Shown here piece after piece: positions 11,290-22,705 of a stretch of 64,000 bases of DNA (within the stretch, counting starts at the first letter, position 1; each line of letters begins with the position of its first letter). The stretch is from the NCBI GenBank assembly GCA_028023455.1, contig JAQFVV010012416.1, positions 2,783,767 to 2,847,766 of the forward strand. Reading direction: 5' to 3'. Below the pieces are notes generated by a model. That model saw only the letters and a program-made list of their open reading frames with translations, was not told where the DNA came from and made no database searches. The translations under genes and the position numbers were made by a program. The stretch is from Epiperipatus broadwayi (Eukaryota > Onychophora > Udeonychophora > Euonychophora > Peripatidae).

Positions 11290-11600
11290 GGCTTTTTCAT
11301 ATCTGCACTTCAATATGTAATGTATAGGGGGTTTGAACTCAGACTTTCACACGACTTTCAACCATCCATGCCATCTTTTACTGTTGACACACCTGACCAC
11401 ACGTATGCCGAAAAGACAAATAATCGCAACATCCGCACTTCGTGCCAAACCAGCACTCGTCAGATGGTCCAGATTATCATCTCCACACATATATACAATC
11501 AAAGCTCAGCTTATATTAAGATAGCCAATCTTCATACATTAATGGACAGGCTTCAAATCACTCCACCCGTTAATTCTTTAATTAAATTTTTATCAGTTAT
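11290..11600 (-). mobile_element. family D element, single arm with hammerhead-like core
   Basis: The sequence is the same as the left arm of the family D palindrome at 22706-23616. It runs from a tRNA-like tail (GGGGTTTGAACTCAGACTTTC) through the ribozyme region to TTATATTAAGATAGCCAATC and TTAATGGACAGGCTTCAAATC. Only one arm is present. The open frames across it are chance frames. The minus strand is the ribozyme sense. Confidence 0.65.
11432..11463 (-). ncRNA. hammerhead-like core, family D (mutated)
   Basis: The box CUGACGA is intact and helix II closes with GUGC/GCAC, leaving a UGGUUUG loop. The next bases are GAAG where GAAA is expected. The upstream strand ends ACCAU, which does not pair with the downstream strand, whereas the copy at 22803-22844 has CCAA/UUGG. 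Probably inactive. Confidence 0.45.
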
Positions 11601-12770
11601 CACTTCGCAACATAAAAAAAAAAATCTAATAAATGCTAGTTTTTCTGGAGTGCACAAACTTGTATAATATTTTACAAAAATATAACAGACTGCTTACTAA
11701 TACTCTGAAAATTTTACAAGATTGTAACACTAACCAATATATTCTTGGGTAGTGGGATATTTTATCTGTTATTATAAGGACATATCATCATTGGATTGCG
11801 CGTGCAGAGTGAAAGACTATTAATAGATATCCTCAAAAATATTTTATACTAAATTTGAGCATAATTTTTTTATATTATAAAAATTATTTTAAAATAAAAA
11901 GATGTAAATGTATTCGTTTTTATTGTGGGCGGGCGGGGGGTGAGTATTATAATAGTTTTGAAGAGCTAAAATTTGGAAAAGCAACGAAGTCTTTAAGAAA
12001 GAAAAGTGCTTGAGCAGCAACGTGTGATATATATGGATGTATTTTGTGGATCATAGATTAGTTTATAAAGTCTTTGCAAAATATATTTTGTTCTTCGTTA
12101 TTTGTCAATTATTCCAATTTTTTTTTCTGCGTACTGTTTTAATTAAGATATACACCACACACATTAACTTTATTTAGTTCAATCATTTACATCCGACTTG
12201 AAAATACAGATACAGACTATTGGAATCCCAAGTTGACTAATTTATAAATTAAAAATATAATATATAATTTTCTGATTTTTAAGTATCTCTTCATCATTCC
12301 TGCATGACCTCTACTATCCAAAAAATAGCTAATGGGCTTCAACTGAAACATCAGTGCAATATTAATATTTTCTAAATGTATACATGAATAAATAAATTCA
12401 TTGGATTTGAAAATTACTTCGTAGTAAATCGATAGATTTCATGTTGTTCATTTATCTATAATATTTAGTGAATTAAATGTGGTGTTTAAAGCTTGGTCTT
12501 AGTTCAAAATACTTGAGGCTGGCTTATTTATATATAAATTTAAGTAGAGAGGAAGGTGGAACATCTTTTTCTCATAAAATTTCTGGCTTGAGTTTTGACT
12601 TGAGAATTCCCTGTGCAGTCATTATTACACCTGCTTGGCTGTCATATAAGCATTTTTAAGGCGCATCTAACAAAGGTTTCAGCCTTTCACATTATTATGA
12701 ACAAGTCCAATATATATATATATAATCAAAATACTCTGGAATAAAGTTTATAAAGTTTACAATATTCTAT
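11601..12770. other. unassigned AT-rich sequence
   Basis: No gene is supported. A short G-rich run (GGGCGGGCGGGGGG) at about 11927-11941 stands out against the background. The 60-residue frame at 12477-12659 has no recognisable domain. Confidence 0.35.
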
Positions 12771-12774
12771 ATAC

Positions 12775-14836
12775 TGTAACGATATATAAATATGTCGTTA
12801 CATTAAATTGAAATAAAAACTTTTAAGTTCGCATATAAAAATAAGTGTATTAAAAAGAAAGAAAAAAACTAAACGCTAAAATTAAAATGTTTGTTAAACG
12901 TATATATTCGCACAGATGCTAAACTTTAAAAATATTTTTTTTTAATAAATAAAAAAAGGTATTTGAATGTATTTTTTTTATAAAAAAGGATTTAAATATA
13001 AAAATAGTTTAAAAAAGAAATAACGTAAGTAAAAATAAAAACAGGTATTAATTAATTCCTGTAATCTGTAAATGGAAATGATTGTTTATTAATTATCCAA
13101 AAGCTGTCTAATTAAAAAGTCAGAGAGTAAATTAGATAAGAGAATAAAAAGATTTTAGCTTGACCAATGGAAGCACCAAGCCTCAGCCCGGACCCGAACG
13201 AAAATTTGGATTAGTGACGTCTTTGTTCATTCAATCTGGAGATTTACTATAAAAAGAGAAATATTGAGTTCCAGACAGTTTTTTTCGGACTTGATTTGAT
13301 GAGACCGGTAAGACGCACTTGCCGTTCTCTCTCATTTTTTTTTGTTTTAAAAAAAATATAAAATGAAAAGACTGTGATACAAGAATGAAAACAGCTAATG
13401 CTACCTCCAGAACATTATCTTCCAATGGAGACGTCGCGGGAATTAAAAAACAGGAACCTGGACTCTTCTATTGTAAGCTATATTGACATGAACTCTAAAT
13501 TTAAAAATAACTAAGAACTTTCATTCAAGCTTATGAACTTCTATCTGACTTTTAAGTTTAAAATCAATTGAAAATGTTTAATTTTATATGTTTGCATTTG
13601 ATAAAAAAAAAAAATCATTTCCATTTATTATTTTATTTGTATTAATATTTATTGTTTAAATTTTAAATGAGGAAATTTAAGGTTGGGTATGGACGTTGCA
13701 TAGATTCTTTAGCAGTTGATTATGTTGTGGTTTTCACATTCGATTAGAATATATAGGTCAACGATATCACTGCAGCATCTTACGATGAATGCTAATGGGA
13801 TTTGTATATTCCCTATGCAAGTGACGTTTATCGATGACTTTGTATTTTGTTTAATTTGGAATGTTTTTGACCATGGAATCTGTGCAGCTGATCTATACTC
13901 AACATTTTAAAACAAATTTTATAAAATTCATTTGTGCGAACGTATCTAAATGTTAAATTTAAGTCGGGCGTGAATGGCTATATAGTTTTGTAAAGTTATA
14001 TTAAGGGAGGGTAATCTTAGGTTATTCGTTTCATAGTTGAATTGGCTCAATGGATTGGATATATTTGTGTAATTAGTAGATGTAGTATGAGATCCGCTAT
14101 GGGCAGGATTGCATATATACGCCACACACTTTCTGTTTGCCTATGGATGGGTTTGTAAGTCGGCAGAAGACCGCAGTCCATTCCTATGGAGTTTTTTGTT
14201 TATTGTTCTACTTGTCAACAGATGTAACATTCCTGTTGGTGGAGAGTCAATGTCTTCACTAATTCTACTTACTGTTCAGATGTACATTCCTGACAGTACA
14301 GTATTTTGTGTTGTCGTATTTTCATGCTACATTGAATACATAAATGTATCAGGTGGATTGGCGCCGTTTTGACTACGAACTTTTGGCCTAAGGTTAAATA
14401 AGGGAAAGAATATTTTCTTTTCAAATGCAGACCTATATAGTCTATTCATACTCGACTCACTAAATAAAAATTAAACTTATTGAAATCTTTTTAAATGTAA
14501 ATTTACAAGTTAATATAAAAATCTAAAGGTTAAACTTCTTCCTCGAATTTAGAATGATTTTATATGTGCGTAAATAAATATTTTTATGTGTTAATTTCTG
14601 GCAGTGGCTTTTATTCTTTTATATTTAAGATATAAAATTTATATTTTATTATCTCTGCTACTCACTGAGCTAGTGACTTGGGCTAACGATCGAAATATTT
14701 AAATAAAGTGGAATCTTAGCGCGTATCTGCCTACTTTATAAATTTTTCTAGGCTCAAATGCCTAGATGGAGCCCTGGTAGTTGCAGATATTGTTTTTGTG
14801 GTTAGATTCGATCTCCACTTACTTCCGATTGTTATA
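12775..14836 (+). mobile_element. solo-LTR-like repeat, copy 1 (2.06 kb)
   Basis: The element begins TGTAACGATA and ends GTTATA. It is flanked by ATAC on both sides (12771-12774 and 14837-14840), a 4 bp target duplication. The ends are short inverted repeats (TGTAACGA against TATAACGA/CAATCGGA-like), and the first 28 bp also form a small hairpin. Inside, a CRE site TGACGTC lies about 27 bp before TATAAAAAG, as in an LTR U3 promoter. Copies at 47896-49976 (+) and 44607-46571 (-) share the whole length. Start with TG, a 4 bp duplication, a promoter and no transposase together suggest a solo LTR of a Ty3/gypsy-like element. A non-autonomous DNA transposon is the alternative. The 87-residue frame at 14109-14372 is partly kept in copy 3, but frameshifts argue it is not coding. 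Confidence 0.65.
13215..13256 (+). promoter_or_regulatory. CRE plus TATA box in LTR-like copy 1
   Basis: TGACGTC at 13215-13221 and TATAAAAAG at 13248-13256 are spaced as in a Pol II promoter. The same pair, with the same intervening text, is in copy 3 (TATA at 48367). In copy 2 the CRE is kept on the minus strand (GACGTCA near 46145) with a TATAAAAG-like box nearby. Conservation in all three suggests a functional promoter in the parent element. Confidence 0.55.
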
Positions 14837-14840
14837 ATAC

Positions 14841-15340
14841 CAATATAAAAAATATATAATAGCTATAGCTTACAGCAATATATGCCATCCCTATACCTGT
14901 AATTGGCAATATGTATTATGTCTTTTTTTATATTGGTATATTGAGTTTAATTCAGATTATTTTGATTATTATAAATATGTTAAATTTATTAAGAGCAAGC
15001 AGATGATATAATAATGTGAAAGGCTGAAACCTTTGACTGATGCACCTTTTTAATATGATTTTATATACATAATTATTATGAGTGTTTATATTAATTTTTA
15101 AAAATAATTTAGCATATCTTTATTTACATTTAAATAAAATTATTTATTTATTTATCACCTATACCATAAATCAATTGCATCTATTTTTTATTAATTTTAT
15201 GACTAAGGGCATTAACTCACCTTCTATTAGATCAGCATCTAATAAGATACCTAATGTAATATTATAGCAAAATTGTTATTATCTAATTTAAAAATGAGCT
15301 AATAGACTAACAAATGTTTTCATTCATAATATTATAAGAT
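14841..15340. other. unassigned AT-rich sequence
   Basis: No gene or named repeat is visible. An inverted pair AATACCAATATAAAAAATAT (14836) and ATATTGGTATATTG (14928) brackets about 90 bp. Confidence 0.4.
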
Positions 15341-15451
15341 ATACAATTATAAATATAAACAATGAGCATTGCCAATTGCTCAACAAGCTTTGTGATAAAT
15401 ACTTAGCCAGAGAAAGCGTTTAAAATATCTGTCAGGAATCCTTCCCTCCCA

Positions 15452-15496
15452 GCCTCTGACCATGGTTTCATGCTTTGGCACTCCTCAGAGAGACGC
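15452..15496 (-). ncRNA. hammerhead ribozyme, family B left arm (complete)
   Basis: Minus strand: helix I GUCUCU/AGAGGC, six consecutive pairs including one U-G. Box CUGAGGA (N7 is free in the CUGANGA consensus). Helix II GUGC/GCAU with loop CAAA, no extra base before it. GAAA. Helix III CC/GG with a two-base loop AU, ending in UC, the permitted UH cleavage site. All conserved core positions are present, so self-cleavage is plausible. It is a minimal type I form, as reported for PLEs and animal retrozymes. Such short helix III forms may act best as dimers. Confidence 0.8.
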
Positions 15497-15531
15497 CATG
15501 ATAGCTTCAGATCTAGTATCTGAAGTTCCCT

Positions 15532-15578
15532 AGCGCCTCTCTGAGGAGTGTCAAAGCAAGAAACCATGGCCGGAAGTT
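15532..15578 (+). ncRNA. damaged hammerhead, family B right arm
   Basis: The box CUGAGGA and GAAAC are intact and helix III CC/GG is kept, but the cleavage triplet reads GCC in place of GUC. The helix I 3' strand has changed (GGAAG), so pairing with the 5' strand CCUCU is reduced. It is the mirror of 15452-15496 with its own mutations. Confidence 0.55.
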
Positions 15579-15735
15579 TGGGGGGGGTCCTGACAAAAGT
15601 ATTATAAATGCTTTCTCTGGCTAAGCATTTATCACAAAGCTTGTTGAGCAATTGGCAATGCTCATTGTTTATATCTTACAAGCTTAAGAGAATTGGATCA
15701 CGTGATCTATGACTATTTTTTATACAATTATAAAT

Positions 15736-17400
15736 TACTTAAATACTTTCTAAAGCAGATTTGAGTATATATATATGAATATGCCTTTATAAGTCTTTAA
15801 ATAAACGTATTTATGGATTAAGTAAGTTTGAAACTATAATTATAAAAAATCATTTTAACAAACTTATAACAAATGCCTACCTTCTTGAAATAATTATAGT
15901 ATTGAATTTAGACTTACTTTATGCTTGAATAAGTTTATATATTCTTAATGTTACATATTTAATATCTGTGATTTATTTATAGACATTAAAATTATGAAAA
16001 CTTTAAATAAGGTTTTTTTTTAAATAATATTTGATTTATTTTTTTATTATTGTTTAAAGCTTAGTAATTATATAAATAGTATTATTTACCGTGATTAAAA
16101 AAAAAAGGTTTCTATGCATAATAAAATATTGAATTTGGAAGAAATTTGAATTTTTCTTCCCAAATTCCAAAAAGGTTACGATTTTGTTTTGGATAATTTG
16201 CTCATATCCAGCCATATTTGACATGTGATCGGCAAATTGATATCTAAATATTAATTAGAGAATAAATGTCTCCGGTTGATTATTTCTAATTTGGTGAGTA
16301 TCAGTGCATGAACTCTCAAATAAAATTATTATAGTAAGATGCAGTCTTCAATACTGATAAGGGGACGGACTCTCCTATGAATCCTAAACCCATAATTTAT
16401 TTTTACTGTTTCATTTATCACTAATAATCATTTTTAAAAACAATTTTATAACCATCTTTTTTTAAAGAATGCAATATAATTGAATCATTGCAAATATGTA
16501 TGTAGATATCCCATAGCAAACGCAACTAATCAACTAATATTGATCAGTAAATGGGTATTTACCCAGTTTTACTGAAGGATGAAATAAAGATAAAAACCAG
16601 CCAAACAAACACCCACGTACTTAAAAATTGGAAAACGTAGTGAATAATACATTGGTTTTTATTGATGTTCTATGGAGGCAAGAGGTTTAACTTCTTGATC
16701 TACTATGGCTATTTAAAGATGTTTTATCTATATAAATTTTAGTCTATATATATATAGTTAAATCTGGTTATGCTGTGGTAAAGAAAGAGTTTATAATCTA
16801 TTAAAGTGTATTTATATGCATTAAATTTAATGCAGTCATCAACGATAAAAAAAAAAAACGTTTTAAAACTCGGATTATCATTATTAAAAAGTATACGCAT
16901 AAAAAGCGTTTGTTTTGAAATTAATTATTTTCCATTATTATTATTATCGTCAACAAAAAAAGTATGTAAAAATAATTATTATTTTTTTTGCATTACAGAA
17001 AATCTAAAATCTAAAGCTAAAATTGTGCATTTAAAAAGAAATATATAAATATATCCTAAAGCTATATGGCTTCATTAAGAAAAGTGAAAACAGATTATGA
17101 CTGGTTTTGTACATGTTTATATCTGCAAAATATGTTGCCTTAAAAGCTTTATTAATTTATAATATAGTTTAAACATTAGTGTTTTAAAATCCGAACTAAG
17201 AAAAAGAGGATAAACCACAATAACAGATCAGCACCACTTTCTGGGTCGAGTATCACCAGTTGTCAAACTTTTTTGTGAATATTTTATTCTAAAATAAAAT
17301 CAAACTATCAAAAATCTTCATTCCTTTATCATCATCATGGCTTATTTAAATTTTCAACATTCTCTAAAATAAATTTTCTTTGAATTTTTGTTTTTAAATC
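15736..17400. other. unassigned AT-rich sequence with a SINE body remnant
   Basis: No gene is supported. Around 16505-16590 the text CTAATATTGATCAGTAAATG and GGATGAAATAA matches the body of the SINE-like copies at 40560-40650 and 41180-41260, so a decayed SINE of that family lies here. Confidence 0.45.
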
Positions 17401-17430
17401 GCTGCAACCGATTTTCACTGTTAGATTGTA

Positions 17431-18037
17431 ATGAATTTAGGATATAGGGCAAAAGTAAAGTTATTATCCTGTTTTAATAAGATGGCACAGAATAGAGTTT
17501 TTCCGCGTAGCGGGAGTAATACAAGAGTAAGATTATTATTTAAAGGAAAGAGTAAGGATCATAGGATAGCGGTAACATCAGTTTTATATAAAGTTTTCTC
17601 ATATATGGTGGCTACAAGAGTTGTAAAATGGATGGAAAGGGAATAATGTAGTGGGTGAAATGCAAGGAAGTTTTAGATTAGATAGGCGTATAGGAGAGAG
17701 TTTATTTGTAGTTACACAACTTATGGATATGAGTAGGAATTTAGGTAGACAGTTATATATGAATTTTATAGATATAGAGAAGGCATATGATAGAGTAAAT
17801 AGAAATAGATTATGGATAAATTTAGCAAATTTGGGAATGGATGAAACTTTAGTGGATATTATTAAGAAATTATATGAAAATAATTAATATATATATATCA
17901 ATCAATTAGGGAATATAGAATCAGTTAAAGTTAAAAATGGGGTGGGACTAAGGCAAGGATGTCCTATGTCACCTATTTTGTTTTTGTTGTATTTGGGTAA
18001 AATAGAAAGAGCAATAGAAAGATTAAAAAGAGTGATA
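17431..18037 (+). pseudogene. non-LTR retrotransposon reverse transcriptase fragment
   Basis: Two open frames separated by one stop and a shift near 17646 read as consecutive RT blocks. The first has KVFSYMVATRVVKWMERE. The second has VGEMQGSFRLDRRIGESLF-like text, then LYMNFIDIEKAYDRVNRNRLW with the motif A aspartate. After a stop at 17885 the same frame continues to GLRQGCPMSPILF (motif B). The YADD box (motif C) is missing, because the element ends at about 18037. The family normally reverse-transcribes its own RNA at a nicked target. This copy lacks the endonuclease, motif C and thumb. Motif A and B wording resembles RTE/CR1-type LINEs, and I cannot fix the clade. It is younger-looking than the copy at 7230-8300. 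Confidence 0.8.
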
Positions 18038-18039
18038 GA

Positions 18040-19110
18040 CTCATAGGAAGCTTGTCGTCAAATATAAGACATACTCTTACTACTATCTTATCAAAAGTAG
18101 AATTCAAGTTGCAATAAAGCTGATCAATGAAACTAATAATAAAAGTTCATAAATAGTTAATTATATAATCTGGTCATTTGGAGAACTAGGTCAGTGAATA
18201 CTTTATTACCAATAAAAATCGTGATATATATATATAGAGAGAGAAAGAGGGTGATTCGTGTGAGAATGAAATGAGACAAGTAGACAAGCGTCAGACGTTA
18301 AATGACAGCATATAAACACAATCAGCACACGTACAACAATATAGAATACATGGATTTTTATTTTGTAACATTTTAATATGCATTATTTCAGAATTAAAAA
18401 TCCTACGAATTATATATAATTAATTAAAAAAAAAAAAAAAAACTGAAAATTCTTACTATTTCAAAAAACAAGATGAAACAACAATAGAATTTTACAAGAA
18501 ATAATAATTATATGTAGAATTTTTCATTTTTCATTATGTAATTTACTTTCCATTCAAAACACTCTTTTTATACTTAGGATGTAATTAAAATTTGTTAAAA
18601 AAAAAAAAAGTAGCAGGAAATTAGCTCTGATAAAATGAAGAAGATAAACAATCTTTTATATAATACAAGCATATAGAGGTGATAGAATAAATTGTCTTAA
18701 TGGGTGGCAAACAAGAATAAACTATTAATAATGGTCAAGTATTATAATCATTTGTAGTTGTCTATTGCCTAATTGTATCAAACTGTTCCGAAAAAGAGTT
18801 ATTATGTATATATATATTGTTTCAAACTGTTCCGAACAGAGACGTTAAGTATATATTGTATTTACATATATTTGTATTTAATCAAATTTATTTAAATATC
18901 ATAATTGCAATTGAATATCGTGAGTAAATATCGTCATTGTTGATATTAAAGCTTGAATAGCTTCGCAATTGAAAACCCACATACAAGGTATGACAATTTA
19001 ATACCCCAATGCACTTTCATAAAATGTGCATTCTCAATAAGAATTGAGAATTACTAATGAAAACTACGCTTATAAATTATGTTGTTATAAAATACGCATG
19101 TGGAAGTGTA
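18040..19110. other. unassigned AT-rich sequence with poly-A tracts
   Basis: Poly-A runs occur at about 18424-18442 and 18598-18609. A 50 bp segment at 18770-18850 is partly duplicated around AAACTGTTCCGAA. Near 19030-19090 the text GAGAATTACTAATGAAAACT and TATAAATTATG matches the repeat array at 37000-38660. No gene is seen. Confidence 0.4.
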
Positions 19111-19119
19111 TAGTAATGG

Positions 19120-19445
19120 TTAATGGCACCTTCAAATTAGTCCCCTTGTGCATCTATACACTGATTAAAATGATATTCCCATTTCTGGAAGCATACTTGG
19201 AACTCATTTTCAGGAATACTGTTGAGTAGCTGTTTCACATTCTTTTGGCTATCAGTTATAGTAGAAAAATCTTCGCTCTTTCAGTGCAGTTTTTAATTTT
19301 GGAAATAACCAAAAGTCACAGGGAGCTAAGCCAAGTGAGTAGGCCGGATAGTTTAGTTGTGTAATTGATTTTTTGGGGGCCAAAAAGTCTCTGACAATGA
19401 GTGCACTATGACCCACTTTTATACCAAAGTGCTCACACAGATATT
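19120..19445 (-). pseudogene. mariner-type transposase C-terminal relic
   Basis: Minus-strand translation gives LIVRDFLAPKKSITQLNYPA, then YSLGLAPCDFWLFPKLK, then after two stops and a shift DSQKNVKQLLNSIPENEFQ and CFQKWEYHFNQCIDAQGD. Mariner transposases (DDE/D family, cut-and-paste at TA) have YSPDLAP-D as the third catalytic aspartate, then FLFPKLK and a C-terminus F...W...C...GDYFEG. The order and wording fit closely and the third aspartate is present. The first two catalytic residues and the DNA-binding half are not visible upstream (above 19445), and the terminal tyrosine has become a stop. It is a dead fragment. I did not find a clear pair of inverted ends. Confidence 0.85.
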
Positions 19446-20204
19446 TATTATCTTCTCAATAACTAGTAACTAAGTCTAACGGCTTAAAACTTTCACAAGT
19501 TAGCTTACACATGATCAAACATGAATGTTCAATACTCATGATTTTGATATAATTAGTTATGGGTGACAACATATGCCATTCCAGGAATTAAATTATCACA
19601 CTTCATATATGGTATTACACTTTCTTAAGGCAACACTATAAACAGCCCTTAATGGATGGAGATGATTTCTATCATCTCATAATACCAGTAGCATCACCCA
19701 CTCTAAAACAAATATTGTCATTTCCAACTCAAAAATAAAAAGCTAAACCAAAAATTAATTATATACTGGAGATAAATTTTGTGATAAACTACACAACTAA
19801 TCTATAGACCTTAAATATATTCATATTTAAGACATACATGCTGTCAATTTTTTTGTTTTGTTCTGGAGAAAACTTTTCTAAAACAATTAACTTCCATGTG
19901 TAATGTATCTTCACTGCATTCTATTCTCAATCATATCTTACCAATGAAAATTATCACCATCGCATATTTTAAGAATATCTTTGAGGTAATTGCTATAATG
20001 TAAACAGAGTCCATCACTCCTATGAAAGCTATATTCAAGATATCATATAACTCTTTTTTTTGGAAACCTTGTACTCTTTGTTCACTTTACTTGTTCAATC
20101 CAAAGAAGATGGGATTTGGCAATAGTATACTCTACTAAATGTATGCAGCCTTTTTAAAAATCATTGTTTTGATATTACAAATTATTAAATATAATATTTG
20201 CAAT

Positions 20205-20520
20205 AATTTTTTTTTTGATTAGTTGCTTTAACAAATATTTTTCAGAAATTTTACAAAAAACAATTTCCTTTCAGGCACTCATCTTGTAAAAGGTTTCATT
20301 ACCTGTTATATTGATAGCATTATGAATAAACATATACTTTGTCAGCATTTGTTTTGTAATAGCTTTTTTTAATTGTTGCTTTTCAGAAATGTTACAAAAG
20401 CAACATCCTTTCAGGTCATTGATTTATAAAAGGCATCATTACCATTAAAAACAAACATATATTTTAGCAGCATTGTCGCCAATGTTTTTGTGATAGTTTT
20501 TTTTAATTATTGTTTTAACA
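20205..20520. repeat. diverged tandem repeat, about 130-150 bp unit
   Basis: Segments with CAGAAATTTTACAAAAAACA, CCTTTCAGGCACTCAT and TAAAAGGTTTCATTACC recur about 135 bp later as CAGAAATGTTACAAAAGCAA, CCTTTCAGGTCATTGA and TAAAAGGCATCATTACC, with the start of a third unit after 20490. No coding sense is evident. Confidence 0.6.
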
Positions 20521-20799
20521 ATTTTTTTTAAAGATTTAATGCAAATTAAACAAAAAAATTATAATTTCCCCCATTACCTGTTGTATTTGATACATGAATT
20601 TAACAGCATTATTACAATTTAATGATGGAACAAATAATTTTTTTATTGAAAAATATGCCTCTTTATGAATTTATCATGTGACATTGGACAAACATTCATA
20701 CATTCACCAATCAGACAACAGCAAAAAAAGTTATTTTATTTATAAAAATAACAACATATCCAGCAAATTGAAGCATATATTAACTGGTCTTATGATCTT

Positions 20800-20970
20800 G
20801 CCATTGTATTTTTAAAAGAGCATCCCTAAATGAAACTTTTCTAATGCCTCTACATGTTTCAATAGATGTCCATATCTCACTACCATACAACAAATTAGGA
20901 AAAATAATTGTATGTACAGCTAATTTAGTTATAATAGTTATTTCCTTGTGATTAAATATTATATTTTTAA
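20800..20970 (-). pseudogene. LINE ORF2 C-terminal fragment
   Basis: The minus strand reads ITKLAVHTIIFPNLLYGSEI followed by WTSIETCRGIRKVSFRDALL and KIQWQD. LINE polyproteins after the RT domain typically have a PxLLYGSExWT segment followed by a basic stretch and an LGI-W-D segment. That match identifies it, although only about 55 codons are left. Confidence 0.65.
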
Positions 20971-21227
20971 TAGCTTGAAGAAAAATGTGCTATACCCCAA
21001 CATTTAAATCCATATTTCTACTACCCTATCAAACCCTTAAATTGGGTTTGCATTTATAAATTGATAACCATCCAGCTAAATGGCTAATAAAGAATTTGAG
21101 TTTTTTTAAAAACCTAACAGAATATTATTTTGAGATATGTGATTAATCAAACTAAATGACAGTAATCCTGACATGAGTTGCATAAGTTATCAGTCAATAA
21201 AAAAACTCTTCTTATATATATATATAT

Positions 21228-21610
21228 ATAGTCTCATAATTGAATATTTATAAATACAGTAATTAGATATATGTAAAATATAACTTTAAAAATTTTATCC
21301 ACTTAGGAGTGCTTTCGATATCCTTGTAGTCTTTGTCAACTAACACTTTGAAAGGCTAACATTCCCACAATTCCATGACCTTAACATCTTCAGCATGCCT
21401 TTTGACTATCCTCATAGTCTTTGTCAACTAACATTTTGAAAGGCTAATGTTAAGATGATGGAATTATGGGAAGGTTAGCCTTTCAAAGTGTTAGTTGACA
21501 AAAACTATGAGAATAGTCGAAAGCGCTCCTAAGTGGATAAAATTTTTAAAATTATACTTTACTTCTATCTAATTACTGTATTTATAAATAATCAATTATA
21601 AGATTATGTA
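21228..21610. mobile_element. family G foldback, copy 1
   Basis: Arms of about 180 bp (from CATAATTGAATATTTATAAA inward) are inverted around 21415, and the unit sits against a (TA)n tract on its left. The arms carry CTTTGTCAACTAACACTTTG and its complement. Read outward, the arm sequence holds a stem GACUAU/AUAGUC and GAAA, with a box that reads UUGACAA. This resembles a hammerhead whose C3 and G8 have changed, see the separate findings. No ORF. Confidence 0.7.
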
Positions 21611-22690
21611 TATTAATTTGAAGAAATACAGATTTCACATTATAATATTATTATATATATATTTCTCAGAACAATTTTTGATCATCAGATAATATGAAGG
21701 TTTAAACATCTGCATCTTTCTATAGAAATGAAAAACCACCTGATTACTGGTTTCAAAGCTTGAATATATTTACTGACAAAACCTTTTAATGTGATACCAT
21801 AAACAAATCTTAATGGACAGAATGATTTCCATTTATAATATTTCCTTTATCTTTGGTAAAAAAAAGTCATTGGGAGCCTGATCAGATGAGTAGGAAAGTG
21901 TTCTAATACAGTTATTTGGTTTTTGCTAAAAACACTCATAAGCTGGGGTGTGTGATCTGGTGTAGTACAATGATATGAGAATGAGAAGACATTGGCAAGT
22001 TCCAAGTCATTTTCATTTTTTCACACAGTTTTTCAACACTTCCGAACAGTAAATTTGATTAACGGTTTGCCTAGTTGATACAAATTCATAATGAACAATC
22101 CTTCTGATATCAAGTTTACTAATTTGACATATTTTATATGGTGTTGAAGAAAATGAATATAGTTTGATGGATTAAAACAATAGAAATGATAATATAATAA
22201 TATATGGATTGTATATGACAATATAAGAATTATAGCTATCACAGCTATAAATAAAAAAACTGACTTTCATTAGCTTTTTTCTTTGTATATAGAAATAGAT
22301 ATCTGAAGACTTCAACTTTAAGGCAGACTTTACTTAATCTCACTCCTGGCAGGTTGACAGTGATAATCAAAACATTACATATATCCTTTCAAATATGTTA
22401 ATCCTTCTATATGCTCTTCATATTTCCTTTTGTTTTTAAATACAATAAATGCAATTTAACATAAAAATATGACTAAAAGAGAAGAAAACAAGAGATGCTG
22501 CCATCGATCTTCATGAAATAAGTGAATATAAGAAACCACAGAAAATTTAAGCATAGTTGAAACACTCACAAAACACAACACACTAGCATAAACTTCCACA
22601 GCAATTACCAAAATATAAAAGTATTCCATATTATTAAAAAAATATCTAAAAACTAAAGCCAAATACTTTTTAAATTACTTTATTCTCATA
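21611..22690. other. unassigned AT-rich sequence
   Basis: No supported gene. The short minus-strand frames at 22033-22242 and 22456-22662 are hydrophobic by composition only (A/T-rich codons). Confidence 0.35.
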
Positions 22691-22705
22691 CAATCATAAT
22701 TTATA

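Larger units (their letters stand above)
15355..15721 (-). mobile_element. family B foldback with 14 bp target-site duplication
   Basis: ATACAATTATAAAT occurs exactly at 15341-15354 and 15722-15735, so this 367 bp unit inserted as a piece. It contains a palindrome whose arms (about 15358-15500 and 15530-15672) start with AAACAATGAGCATTGCC, followed by a 50 bp leader that contains ATCACGTGATC. In family A the corresponding leader has ATCACATGATCACC, so the two families share an architecture and probably an origin. The left arm carries a complete hammerhead on the minus strand, the right arm a damaged one on the plus strand. Base composition is visibly more G+C-rich than the surroundings. The 82-residue open frame across it is a product of the palindrome, not a gene. 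Confidence 0.85.

Noticed and set aside
14109-14372. 87-residue open frame conserved in LTR-like copies as a real protein
   Set aside because: In copy 3 the frame shifts after about 60 codons and copy 2 has lost it. Conservation follows the recent age of the repeats.
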